Source: Cristatella mucedo
Lineage: Eukaryota; Bryozoa; Phylactolaemata; Cristatellidae
Reading direction: 5' to 3'
Assembly: GCA_009760855.2 (NCBI GenBank)
Contig: WPIO01000004.1
Location: forward strand, 5,017,501-5,081,500
Length of the DNA stretch: 64,000 nucleotides
The notes beneath the pieces were generated by a model. It worked only from the letters and a program-made list of their open reading frames with translations. It was not told where the DNA came from and did not search any database. A program made the position numbers and the translations under genes. Of this stretch, positions 1-46,706 are shown piece after piece; the stretch's first letter is position 1; the number at the start of each line of letters is the position of its first letter.

Positions 1-129
1 CTATCTGTTTGTCACCATGGTGACAGGCAGCTGGTGCGGTACAAGAAAAGCAATTTCAAATCTGGCCCCTTGCATCTAATGTTGGCTACATGAAAGCATA
101 TACTCGCAGATACACGACAGTAATAATTT

Positions 130-290
130 AACAATATAGTAATATAATTCATTTGTATAACACATTAAGAGAACTTAATCCCTATTCAGGCATTTCACAC
201 ATGCCTAGGGGCTTGAGCCCACGACCTCAACCAGACCTTGGTCGGGGCGAGCACCTTAACTGCTGGACCAAACAGACCAGACCAACTCAG
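130..290 (-). mobile_element. LINE tail plus tRNA-like SINE fragment
   Basis: Minus-strand hairpin remnant at 150-185 and, on the same strand, a tRNA-like unit with TGGTCCAGCAGTTAAGG (box A-like) and GGGCTCAAGCCC (box B-like). Confidence 0.45.
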
Positions 291-471
291 ACCTGCACCT
301 ACAGTCAAACCATATATTTTACGCCTATAGCCGTGCAAAGGTTCAGCTGAAATGACTCATCGACTGGCAGACCGTCGTTAAGACTTACTGCTCTGGTCAG
401 GCTCTTCATTTTTACCGTGTCACTGGAAGATATATCCATAGCAATTCTTATTACTGTTTTATTTATTATTC

Positions 472-630
472 GCTGATTTAACAGCCTCATTTGTATATCG
501 GCAGAAGAGCCTTAACGGTTATCACCACCGGTTGCAGTGGACAATAAAGGAGGAGCGCCCACAGTAAGACTCGAACCTACGACCGGGGTCGTGAAGAGCA
601 GGCACCCTACCTCCTGGGCAAAGAGGGGGC
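472..630 (-). mobile_element. tRNA-derived SINE
   Basis: GCTGATTTAACAGCCTCATT start, box B complement AGACTCGAACCTACGACC. Confidence 0.7.
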
Positions 631-654
631 GATTAGCGGCAATCCGCGGCTGGC

Positions 655-745
655 AGCATGCAGAAACGCATTGCAGAAGGGCTCGAACTCAAGGCCAGGG
701 GTCGTGAAGTGCCAGCAACTTACCCTTAGGCTAAGCCGTAGCACC
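655..745 (-). mobile_element. Partial SINE (tRNA-like part)
   Basis: GGGCTCGAACTC...GGTCGTGAAGTGCC...CTTAGGCTAAGCCGTAG. Lacks the body; lies beside the previous copy in the same orientation. Confidence 0.5.
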
Positions 746-1419
746 ACAGTAAACATGCCCCTCATGCCCAGTCAGATGAGAAGCACAAACCACGCCCGTA
801 CCTCTCACAAGGGCACAACTAGATGGCACAGCGAGTCTATCGCGCCTTGCAATACAATCTCTGTAGAAGGTTAAAACATTCAACACCAGGCATAGTTGCA
901 CCTAGAATCTTTTCTGCTGATGTCTGTCCAGCTGATATGAACATCGACATTAGACCATAAATGCTGGCATCGTAACTCGACTAGAAAAACAGCCAGGTAA
1001 GACTGCCAGCAGCAGAAGCAGAGGAGCAAGAGCAAGGGCACCCTGAGGAGGAATGCCAGCACGAACGAATCTATTAGCTTGCGTGGCATCACAGAGCAGC
1101 ACGATGCAGCTTCTGCTGCATTCGCGACATTCAGCAGATAACGAGTGTGAATGCAGCAAACCGTGGCAGTGACCGACCTCCTCAGCTAATGCCTCTGACA
1201 GCCTCAGAGGCACCGACCACTGTTGTTTGCCACAGTCGAACTGAGTCGTGCTTTGCTCAACGAGTGCTACGACTAAGTCAGCACCCGAAAGCATGACCTT
1301 GGTTTTTCGGTAACCTTCAAGATCGAGGAGCAGTGAGGGCAGCACCACTTCCCTGGCAAGACTCTCTCCCCTCTCTGTGTGTACCTGTCCCTGTAACTAC
1401 CTGTCTCTACTTCCACGTC
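746..1419. other. No gene seen
   Basis: Unique-looking DNA. The minus strand has a 132-codon frame (950-1348) of mixed composition with no recognisable motif. Confidence 0.4.
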
Positions 1420-1471
1420 TCTCCCCACCTTCTCCCTCCCTCTCTCCCTCCTTCCATCTCTGTCTGTCTGT

Positions 1472-1474
<3 letters not shown>

Positions 1475-1526
<52 letters not shown>
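1475..1526. repeat. (TG)26
   Basis: Perfect TG dinucleotide, preceded by CTCC/TCTG-rich low-complexity DNA from about 1420. Confidence 0.95.
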
Positions 1527-1528
<2 letters not shown>

Positions 1529-1529
1529 C

Positions 1530-3904
1530 GTCTCTCTCTCTCTCAAATCAACTAACCCTTTTTCTAAATCTTTGGGGCAAAGTAGTATGCCAACCGATCG
1601 TTGCTAGGAGATGCACACTTCTTCAGCTGTGTCCCTTAAGGACGAATATGGGCTTAGCAGGGTTACCTTGACCAAGAATAGGCCCATTACCAGTCCAATG
1701 TTGCATACAGTGCTTCAGTGGATTAGCTACCCGGCAACGGGATGACGACAATGCACAAATCATACTCTGTAACTAGCAGCTAGTCCGAGGCCTGGTGAGC
1801 CCAAGCTGGTTCTGGGTCTCCAGCAGCCTTTTTTGCATTCACTCTACAGTAGCCATGCATAATGACTAGCACAAACCCCACAATAGACAACTGCAGATCT
1901 GCATACCTAGGTAGACAGGCGGTAGTCACTGGCAACACATAAAAAAGAAGCACAGGTAAGGCAAGGCTAAACTTGCAATGGGTAACCGGTTAACACACCA
2001 GAGCTGCAGCAATTAAGACGAACAATGCCCACGAGCACACACACTGAGGTATTCATACCAGCAGCCGAAGTTTGTGACACAAATGAAAAGTAGAGCATAA
2101 CATGACCGTGAATGATTGTTGATGTTTGCGCGTGCGCGTGTGAAAAGTGTGCACACACACTCGTGGTTTCAAAATACAGGGCAATGAGACATGGTCTGCC
2201 GTAGGACTGACCACCGAAACAGAATTTCCCTTCCTAGAAGGAGGGGGGACGATTGCGCAATCTCGACGCTACTGGCCTAGTGCTATATCGACTGAGCGAT
2301 CGAGACTGCTTTCTAATGGCCGGTCAGCATAGGTCTTTAAAGTCTCGGCTCGAGCCAAATCCCAAGATACTGCATGGACGAACACGTATGATGAACATGG
2401 ATGAGCATGAACATAATAATTGCAAGCTTGGTGCCAAGTGGGTGCATCAGGAGAGGGCACGAATTAGGATCACACCGATGCCCACGTGCCGATCGATGTA
2501 CTTGAATTCGAGTGCACGTGAATGTCGTCAATGTCAACAAGTCTTGCACTGCTGCTGGCCTTTGCACTTTTGACTGCCTTCTGGACAAGGGCTCCACGTT
2601 TAGTGCCAAACCACTTTTGGGTCTCAGGTTCGCTCAGGGTGGATTTTGAGCAAGCCGGCAGAGCAGCCGGTTTCGGCCAGTGGCCGGCTGCCTAACTATC
2701 GGCCTTCGCAAGCCTTGGTGGGAAGGGGGCAACTTTTTATTCGACGATGGTGGTATGGGCACCACTCGAAGTTGGGGGACGCAAAATCGCTGTGGCCAAG
2801 CAAACAAGAGGGCGGCATGCAAGAACATCATACGAGGCAGCTAAAGAGGCTGACCCCTTCACATCCAGTTGATCAACAGGAGGGGCAAGGCAAATAGCTG
2901 GCTGCACGACCCACTCTTCGGCATTCCTCTGATTGGCTGTCTTGGCCAAGGTCAAGGTCTAGCCCTACGACACAAATCAGGACTACAGTGATGGTGGCAT
3001 GCAGGTTTGCCGTGATCGGCCATGCTCTGCATACGACGCAGAGCAAAAGCCAACAGAGACAACAGAGGTAGAGCTAGAATACACTATACTGCTATTTCAT
3101 CGACTGCATTAACAAATTGACTGGAAAAAGAACAAAGGATCTGACAAAGGACAAGCAGAGCTAACTAATTGACAGTGCAGTAAAGGTATTTTCATCGACC
3201 CTCGGCAAGTCACCCAATCCCCCACACCCCAGGGCAGCCCACGGGGGAGCCACTTTCATCACAGCTGCTGGGTTCTCGCACTTGCTCGGGAACCGCTCTT
3301 CTTGCAGTTGCCAACTACGCAATTGCCAACGTTGGAGGCTGCCACACTACAATACAGGATGCCAAACTAGTTAGACGTGCAAGTGAGCTCGGCTGCTGAT
3401 ACTCCGACAGCAACTGCAAAGGAAATTACAGCAGCAAAAGAGGGCCGGAAATGAAGGCATCTAATTGTCTCATTGTCGAGAAGGCATCTAATTGTCTCAT
3501 TGTCAAGAGACTAAACAAAGTCAACGAGGTCTCGAGCCGGCACAGCCGAGCTGCCGGCTGTGCATGTGCTTCGCACGGACTGACGAACTGCCCGTGCAAG
3601 CAGGCCGACGGCCGGTCGCACTGCACTGGGCAGAGCCGTTTTGACAAGGAGGTTGACTGTTATGGGCCGATTTTGCCAGGTCGAAGTTATTCAGAGCTCC
3701 GCACGTGCTCTTTGCCAGCCAGAGTGCGCACGTGAGCCCAATGAAAAGCAGAAGGCAGGCACGTGGCTACTGACAAAGCAAGCACCAAGAATCGGACCAC
3801 GGGAAAGACCGGCCGAGCGCCAGATGAACGCGCTGCTCTTACACCGGCCGCCGGCGGCCCTCAGGCTGCGCTGCATGCGTGACCGCACTAGGGTAGTGGC
3901 AGCT

Positions 3905-3935
<31 letters not shown>

Positions 3936-4183
3936 CTGCTGCTGTTTCAGGAGAGCAAAGCACGCGGTGCAAGCACGCTTCGAGGACACCGCTGAAGTGG
4001 GATGGCAGCGGACGCAGCAACCTCGGGCCAGTGCACCAAACAGATCGGGCCACGCAAGCAGCTTCACTGCTCAAGGACGAAGGACATACGGGCGCCTATG
4101 CTGCACAGCAGCAGCTTGTCACGGCACCGGCTGCCGTCGGTGACAAGCTGCTGCTGGCGTGAGCAAGCCAAGTGACGCAAATG
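1530..4183. other. No gene seen; GC-rich from about 3500
   Basis: Short frames on both strands only. A 28-bp unit AAGGCATCTAATTGTCTCAT is duplicated at about 3453-3507. Confidence 0.4.
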
Positions 4184-4340
4184 TCGGCTGATTAAATCAA
4201 AGGCCTCATTTACATGGCAGCACAAGTGCCGCTGCAGCTATCACTTTCACTTGCAGTGGAGAACTGCCTGTGGCAGGACTCGAGCCTACGACCTGGGCCT
4301 CGAAAGGCAGATTCCACGTCCGTCCCAATCCCATGCTATG
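4184..4340 (-). mobile_element. Diverged SINE
   Basis: GCTGATTAAATCAAAGGCCT, CACTTGCAGTGG, GGACTCGAGCCTACGACCTG. Confidence 0.5.
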
Positions 4341-6459
4341 ACCCCCGGGGGCAGGTACTTTGGTTTGCTGCGACTGAGCGGCAGTGGCAGGACAGAATCG
4401 ACGCCGCCCACTTGGCAGCAGCGACTGATGCTATTCCGGCGGGCCGCGCTAAAGCGTCGGCACTCGTGGCTGCTGCTGATGCTTGCATTTGCGAGCTTAG
4501 CCCAAGTATCTGACAGACACGATCTGGGGGGCCGGCCCCCAAAGAAGCAGAAAAAGTGCCAAAAAGAAATCCAAAGAAGAAAAACCCAAAGAAGAAAAAC
4601 CCAAAAAAGAAAACGGAAAATTAAACGGAAAATAAAACAAGACAAAAAACAAAAAGCCAATAAAGCGCAAGGGTAAATCCCACGGCAAATCGCGTGCACG
4701 CTGGCCGGCTCAATCCGAATTCCCGAGGTCACGGGTCACGGTCACCAGGCGATGAAGACAGGGAAGATAAGGGCTCGCACACCGAAGGACAGCCGGCACT
4801 CGGCGGCAGCCGACTGCCAAACGTGGCCACTGCAGAGCGCTCTTCCTGCAGCAGCTGCAGCTGCCGCAGACGACAGAGCGGCGGCTGCCCACCTTCCGGT
4901 CGATTTCCGACCACTAAGCAATGTCAGCCATCGTGCTGACAACCGACGGCTCACTTTTCACGCAGCATTGCACTCGAGATTTTAGCGCAGACCGTGGGAG
5001 CGACAGCGACAGAGCTCGAGCACTTGCAGTGGCAGCAGGAGGAGAGAAGCGGGCAGCGCGATTCTGTGACTACGACGTCGCTCTTCGACTGGCACCGAGC
5101 TGACATCTGCAGCAGCCACCTCGTCAGTCGACCAAGCGGAGAAGCCCGCATGGCCATCGCTGGTGGCATCGAGTAGCCGGCGCCATTACCCACCAGCTTG
5201 GGTCGAGGAGGACATTTCTTGCGTCTCTCTGCAAGAAGAACGGCAGCTGTGTCTCCGTCAAAGTACAGCAGTGTGCTCAGAAGTTGCTTTGCAGGCACGG
5301 CAAATGGAGGCAGAATGGAACTAGGGTTCGAGGAAGTAAGTTGACCAATTAATAGTAAAAATGACTAACCACGAACAAACTGCTGGTCACCTGGTATATC
5401 AGAAGCAGAGCCATGCATATTTCTCATTGTTCCCGAGCAAGTGGGTCTTTCACCACCTACATAATCCAGCTAGCAATGAGAGATAGCCTCATTCATTGAC
5501 ACTATGGCACAATTATTCCCGGTCGCCATACTCAGTGGGTACCAGACAATGGTAATGGCCAGCACAATCATACAGTGGTTCACTACCCAGCACAGGAGAC
5601 AGCTGTCAAGTAGGACCACAGCCGGAGGACAGATGAAGCAGCAGCAGCAGCGGCGGCAGCAGCGGCGGCAGCAGCGGCAGAGTGCCGAAGCGGCAGCTCG
5701 GCAGCTCTGCTGTGCAACAAACGTGCTGAGTAGCACGAAAAGTTGAAAAGAGCAGCCAAGCAAAACAGCTGCCACAACTAACAGCCCCACCCCAACAGAG
5801 AGACGGCAGGTAGCAGGCCGGTGGCTCCTCTCTCCTCTCCCCACCCAGACTGCTCCACAAATCCATTTCCCCTACCAGAATGCTTTGTGAGTTCCCGTGC
5901 ACGGCATTTGAGCAGTCGAACAGCTGTTCGTGCTCAGTTTCTTGCTAGCTGGTTGTCATTGGTGCATGCACGTATTCCTTCACTCAGCTAGGCTAGTTAA
6001 TTACGAAGCCCTGACCTCGTGGAGCAGCAGCAGACCGGCCTGGTGCTAGCCAGCTAATCGTCAGATTCAAATTATCACCAATAGCACACCACTGGCCGAC
6101 AACTGTAATTTTCTAAGCAAAAGAATGTCATTTGCTATAAGCAAATCGTCGTATTGCAGCAGCAGCAAGGCAGCAGTCGACCAGTATGTCGCCGGTAGAC
6201 CGGCAGTGGTCTAGCAGCCACAACACACTCATCAAAGCAGACCAGAAGCACATCGGTTCCCCACCCGGTGACCGGAGTACAAGCTGGGCTTGGCCAATGA
6301 GGCAGACAAAAGCCACAGCTGGAAGCCTCACGAGAAAAGACAGTGAGCTCCGAGTGATAGTGGCTGGCTGCTCAGCGGCTGCTCGCAGCTGCTGCCAACT
6401 GCTACAGTCAAAGAGCAGCAACTGCCTTCGGCAGACAAGCGACGTTCTGCAGTAGCATC
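4341..6459. other. No gene seen; A-rich and GCA-rich low complexity
   Basis: AAG/AAA-rich tract at 4552-4665, GC-rich unassigned DNA 4690-5300, GCA/GCG triplets 5638-5680. Confidence 0.4.
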
Positions 6460-6465
6460 GATCAG

Positions 6466-6510
<45 letters not shown>

Positions 6511-6547
6511 CAGCACTAGCAGCACTAGCAGCAGCAGCAGCAGCACT

Positions 6548-6593
<46 letters not shown>

Positions 6594-6665
6594 GGACTAG
6601 TAGCAGCAGCACTAGCAGCAGGACTAGTAGCAGCAGCAGCAGCACTAGTAGCAGCACCAGTAGCA
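6460..6665. repeat. (GCA)n with ACTAGCAGC interruptions
   Basis: About 200 bp of AGC/GCA triplets broken by ACT and AGGACT. Smaller GCA tracts occur at 3898-3946 (with an adjoining GCTGCTGCTG palindromic arm) and 5638-5680. Confidence 0.9.
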
Positions 6666-6916
6666 GGCAAGGAGCATACACATGACCTCGGCGATGCCCT
6701 CGGGGAAACCGATGGGCCTTAAGCTGTGCAATGTGATCTGCCCTACATTTATCACTGGACACGGCTCGGTATCGACAAGCTGACATACTCAAGGCTTGCA
6801 GAGAGCCTCACAGGTCGCCTGGAGAGCAAGGGCCGCTGGCCGGAGCCTGAACATATTATTCACACAAGGTCTAAATGCCTTTCCAGCATTTATCAAGTGC
6901 CGAGAGAGATAGGGAA

Positions 6917-7051
<135 letters not shown>

Positions 7052-7179
7052 AACACACCACACACACATACATATACAGAGACAGACAGACAGAGCGACA
7101 GACAGAGATTTCGATCTCCTAGCAGGCTCTAAAAATGTTTCTATTAATATTACTAATATTAAAATCCTTTCCACCATAC

Positions 7180-7935
7180 CATGTGGCCAGAGTGGCTTGC
7201 TAGCGATAGCATTGCAGTGGGCTAAAAATCATACTAGCTGCCACGGTCTCTCTAGGCTAGACTATTTTAATTCTGCCTTTGGCCAGGCTGCCGAAAAAAG
7301 TCATTAAGCCTCTGCAGCTAGCGATGAATATGTCAAAAATAGTCAAAACATACCCAGAGGTTCAGCAATATGTCTCCTTTGCTGACGGAGCTGCAATGGC
7401 TCCCGGTCGATCAATGAGCTACAGAGCAAAATTCAAACTCTGACCCACAAGGCATCCACGGCTCGGCTCCTTCATCTTAGCTACTGCACCAGTCTCAGCC
7501 TTCTCGTGCCCTCAGATCCTCTACGGACAATAAATTAGCTGCTTCATTCCTATGCCTTGAAGGCCATTGGCAACAGAAGCTTTTACTCTGCAGGCCTTCG
7601 ACTGAGGAACTCAACCTCCACAATTCTTACCCTTGATGACATCTACACTCTGCTGCCGATTGTGGCTCAACTTTTCCAGCCATCCAGAGTTACTATTTCC
7701 ATGCTACTCTTGCTCAACTACCCAATTAACTCAGCTATACTTGTCACTTTCTATGGACTCAACTTTCATAGACTTCTCTTTGCTGCGTGAGACCAAGTCT
7801 GTTAGCTACCGTATGGTCATCAAAAGCCACTTAGGCATTGAGTGCACTATGGACAACTCTCCAGCACAACACCCACTTAGTCCTTGTGGCATATGAAGTT
7901 ACTGATAGAGATACAGTACATTACATTCTGCAGCA
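7180..7935 (+). mobile_element. LINE B1 fragment
   Basis: Degenerate text for LDYFNSAF, LCxRSCNGS/LQSKIQTLTHKAS and SALRSSTDNKLAASF-like segments. Shares its 3' UTR (TAGCTACCGTATGG... to ACAGTACATTACATTC) with B2 and B3. Confidence 0.55.
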
Positions 7936-8089
7936 GTGAAAATCAGCTGCTATCTTTTCTCTTGCCCCTGTGTCTCTACATTAAAGCAAAAGCCGTATTT
8001 ACAGTATTTATACATACAAACATGTAGGTACACACATAAGCACATATAGAGTCCAGAGTTACGTAGACATGCCAGCACACATAGAAACC

Positions 8090-8225
8090 ATCTTATGCTT
8101 GTTGTCATTGAGTATGCTGCCACTAACCATTTGGCCATGCCTCCTTTGAAGCATATGCAAAGTGCCTATAAAGAGATTAAGTTCTCAGAGGGATCTAAAC
8201 AAATGTATTATTATTACTATTATGG
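8090..8225 (+). mobile_element. LINE A tail
   Basis: GCTGCCACTAACCATTTGG, a diverged hairpin and TATTATTATTACTATTAT. Confidence 0.7.
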
Positions 8226-10282
8226 TCCAGAATTTCATGCCACACCTCCAGAATCGATGTATCCTACGAATTTTCTTTAACTAGAAGTAATATGATCACC
8301 TTAAAGTGTGAATACAAACATTAAAATACTTTCAAATTCCAAAACCAAAGCAAACCAGCCACAGACAAAAAACTTGGAATTAAGACTGTTTTGCCCTAAA
8401 ACATACCTGAAACCCTAAATCGGACATCATGGCTATCACGTACATTCCGGATCAGTATTCATCATACCTATAACCACTAGTGCATCACGGACGAGAAAGC
8501 AGTGGATGACCTGGATGGTTACGAGTGGATGACCATGCTTGCTATGTTTTTAAGTAGGGGCCACTTGCAAACTACCAGAAACAGCAAAGTCCACTTCCTG
8601 TTTGTAGGGTCTGTCCGGCACAGTGCTGTTTCCGGAGGCTCTGAAGTAGGGTGGCCCCCATTGTCTGCCGGAACTGGAACCAAATTGGACTTAGCGTCCA
8701 AGTTACTTATGCAACAAGTCAAGATTCCATTTAACGCAAAAGTAAACTGGGTGAAGTCTCGTGCGTGCACAAACACACCTGCTTGTCTTTCTTGTAGTAG
8801 CTTATATGATTGGTAGCAGATTAGCAACTAATAGCTTGGTAATGCAATGGAATCAGGGTAGTATAGTAAATGAACGAAAAGTAGATGGCAGTAGCCGAAA
8901 AATGACTTTCTCTCACTCAATTTCAAGCCAAAACAGTATCTGTCGGTTCACACACTGGAGCTGCAGCCATTGATGGTGAGAACATGAGGGGTCACTATTT
9001 GCCGGCGTTGACACTAGCTCATGCCGGGATCACATCGGTGGGCAGTAGCAGCAGGAGTCATAATCCTGCTGCTGAATAAAACAGCAAGGAGGGTGTCGGT
9101 GAGCTGCTAAAGTACTCAACTCAATCCGTGTCAGGAGCATGTGCCTGTGCTCAGCGATGCTTGGCATTTAGCCAACTGGGCTCCGGCTCAAGTCAGCAAG
9201 TCCATCTTGGCTTGAGCCTCTTAGCCAGACCTCTCTCCTGCACTACACAGACGACATGCAAGCACACGCACAGCGACTCTAGTGCTGAGGTGCCTATTGG
9301 CTGGTAGCTAATTCACCCAAGCAAGATAAGCGGTTTCCAACTTGTCCAGCAGAAGTTTGGCAGCACTGGCCCACGGTCGATGCTTTAACAGGCCGGGCCG
9401 GCGGCAGCTGCACATTCTCCGGCAGACACACGGCATCCTACACAGCGAGAGCGATTTAGTCGATTTAGGCGGTCGGTGAATCGAATTCAGTGGCAATCGA
9501 ATCGCATTCAGACTCCTGCCGCTCCCTCCCGTGCCAGTGCAGCTCTCGGTGTCTACCCTGGCTCAGCGGCAAACGTTGACAGAGGAGGCAGAGTGGCTGC
9601 ATCCCCCAAGTCTTCACGGTTTACGTAGCTGTACCTCGAGATCAGACCGTTCAAAACCCCCGACCGAGTGCTGGCTGCAAGGATAGAGAGGAAGTGAGAT
9701 GTCGTGACATCTCGTCAGACAGCATTTCGAGACAATCAGACGTCGTGCTCGCCTAAAGCTACCACATCGAGTTCAGAGCTGCGAACTCGCCAGCATGAAA
9801 GCACAGAGCCATTGCCAGCATCTATCCCAGCAGCTGAGGAGGAGGAGGAGAGCTCCGGCAAGGAGCGGCAAGTGCTCCTGCCTTGCATGTCCTTCCTGTA
9901 ATCCTACGGCGGCAGAGCTGCCGGCAGCGAATGCCAGCACATGGCACAAGCTATGACAGTGCACCGGACAGATGCCGAAAACGGTCAGCACGTCTTGGCC
10001 ATACCGGCTGACCTACCTACATGAAGTACTTCCTATTCAGTCAGGCTTTGCGTCGTGCAAGACACTCTTCTTACTTTAGATGCTTAGCTGGCTCTCTAAC
10101 CAACCACGAATCCTTTGGAGACCCGTGCATTCAATCGTCTCACGGAAGCACGAGTACAGACCGGAAAAGTGGCCAGCAGACAAAGGAGACTCGACATTTG
10201 TTCCTCTCCCTGCACGTATACATGCGCAGAGCAATGATAACTGATATGCGCCGCAACGGGTGAGGCAAGCTTTGGGTATCGC
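8226..10282. other. No gene seen
   Basis: Unassigned. This is where exons of the minus-strand gene starting at 11750 would be sought; a 102-codon minus frame at 8519-8827 shows no family signature. Confidence 0.4.
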
Positions 10283-10450
10283 TCCCGTGTCTTAGTGGGG
10301 GGGGGGAGGGGGATAAAGTGCTCACTCTTCACGACCCAGATCGTGGGTTCGAGCCTTGAAGCAGGCAATCCTTTATATAGCCCACTGCAAGTGGCGATGA
10401 GAGCCGTTAAGACTATTGTGATGCTATATAAATGAGGCTGTTGAATCAGC
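10283..10450 (+). mobile_element. SINE with G-run in the box A region
   Basis: GATCGTGGGTTCGAGCC, CCACTGCAAGTGGCGATGA, ends GAGGCTGTTGAATCAGC. GTCTTAGTGGGGGGGGGAGG replaces the normal box A. Confidence 0.65.
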
Positions 10451-10724
10451 CTTGACCTTTCTTTTTGACAATTACTCGCTGAGGTCGGCCGCCTGCCGCC
10501 GTCAGATGTGGATAGGTTGAACAGCAGTGGCTCTGCCGACGACAGTCTCGTTAATTAACAGAATATGAAGTTTTTAAGCTTTCAAAATTGAAGGAAAGCA
10601 TTAAAACACCACAAGGCCAACCGTGTCTGGAATGAAAGTAATCATGATACAACACATCTAAAAAATAAAACATTTACTGATCTATGCATCTTATAAGACT
10701 TGTTACTGAACATGCACACACACA

Positions 10725-10860
10725 CACACGTCACGATCCTCAACTGACTGGAAGACATTTAAAAAGAAGCTAAAACCCTACCCAGTCTTCCTCGGAGCAT
10801 TTACTAGGTAATTTGTGAATCGTCCTTTGCATGCTCATGCGTTCTGACACTGCCCGTTAT
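10725..10860 (+). mobile_element. LINE A end, plus strand
   Basis: WKTFKKKLKPYPVFLGAFTR text and the 3' UTR start; cut off at AATAATAAT, where an opposite tail begins. Confidence 0.6.
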
Positions 10861-11100
10861 AATAATAATAATAATAATAATACTAATATGCTTGTATGCT
10901 TGCACCCTCAGAGAGCTTAATCGTGTTCTAGATTCTTTGCATATGCTGTAGGGGAAGCAAGTCAATATGGTTAGTAATAGCATGCACAGCCTTAGCACCT
11001 ACAACCACACAAATAACAATAATAATAATAATACATTTGATAAAGCGCTCTCAGAACTCAAATCTCTTTACAGGCGCTTTACATGACAGTCGTACGGGAG
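10857..11100 (-). mobile_element. Two LINE A tails, minus strand
   Basis: AATAATAAT followed by the inverted hairpin at 10857-10985, and again at 11015-11095 (ACATTTGATAAAGCGCTCTC). Confidence 0.65.
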
Positions 11101-11683
11101 CTATCGTACTGCAATCAACCAACGTTCCAGCATGTTTAAAATGCCTAAAAATGTACTTCTCTTGGGGCACTATGCAAATATCAGTATCGTTATAATTATT
11201 ATTACGCAAGGTACCGAGCTTCCAACCACTCATCCCCACAGGCAGCAGCTGACGAAAGCGTCGCACAGTTTTCGCGCGAGTCGGAACCTCGGAGTCAGCG
11301 GCGACGCTAATTGATAACTGCACGCCGCCTGCGACACGCAGTGCATATTTGCTCGATGCAACGAGCGAATAATAGCGCGAGATGAGGTCGCAGGCACTTA
11401 CTTGGCCGCTCGGTCAGACGCGCCGGCCGATACGAGATTGGGCTGCGGCTGCGGCGGCTAACTTTCAGCGTACTAGACCGCGACAAGTCAACTCATCCTC
11501 GGGGAGAAAAACGGGGAATTCGCGTGCTGCTGCTCCTATCGACCATACGCCCCACCCAGACGCGGTCGAAGTTAGGGCCCCACATGCGCGCTCGTGGTTA
11601 GCGACGGCCGAAAACGCACGGCATTACCCCGCGCGGATCGACTTTACTCGCAGCGCCGCTAGAGGCGGCCGCTGGTTGCTCAC

Positions 11684-11750
11684 CTTCTTCCTGTCGGTGC
11701 GAGTAGAGGCGATTTAGCTGCCCGAGCTGTTTCTCTTCGTTTCGGGCCAT
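11684..11750 (-). CDS. First coding exon of divergent gene, ISY1-like start
   Basis: Minus strand ATG at 11750 in a strong context (G at -3, G at +4). Encodes MARNEEKQLGQLNR, eight more residues ending EE, then one base of the next codon. The donor GTGAGC (minus strand) begins at 11683. The MARNxEK start followed by an EEG turn resembles pre-mRNA splicing factor ISY1 (MARNAEKAMTALAR in animals, from memory), but QLGQLNRL differs, so another small nuclear protein family is possible. No second exon was recognised down to position 1; it may be short or lie outside the window. Confidence 0.5.
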
Positions 11751-12063
11751 GTCCCGAGGTATTGCCTGTACAGCGACCGGCGAGGTCGCAAGCGAGTGTG
11801 GCGGCGATCGCGCGAGAGTTCGAAGCGTCACAGAAGCGGACCGAGAGAATAAAGCGGAGCGCGAAGTCGCGAGCGCTCGAGCGTACGTAGCCGCGAGCTC
11901 CTTTTTAGCACGGCGACGCACTATGGCAGCACAGGAGCCGCGGGTGGGGGAGGTAACTCCCAACTGGTTCTGGCCACTCGGATTAATGCTGGGTTGCCGC
12001 CCGCGGTGCCGTCTCCGTTGTCATTGCGCTCCTTCTCGCTTGCCATAAACCGACAGAGGAAGC

Positions 12064-12089
12064 ATGTTGGATCATCGTAAGGAGGACCC

Positions 12090-12102
<13 letters not shown>
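12064..12102 (+). promoter_or_regulatory. uORF overlapping the HEX start codon
   Basis: ATG at 12064 opens a 12-codon frame ending TGA at 12100-12102. It overlaps the HEX ATG at 12090 out of frame, and its TGA overlaps the HEX ATG at 12099 as ATGA. A longer upstream frame (ATG 11932 to TAA 12048) lies before it if transcription starts that far up. Confidence 0.45.

Positions 12103-46706
<34,604 letters not shown>

Noticed and set aside
300-420. Possible mini-exon on the minus strand ending in GTAAGT
   Set aside because: Only about 34 nt, no homology, and no evidence it belongs to the gene starting at 11750.
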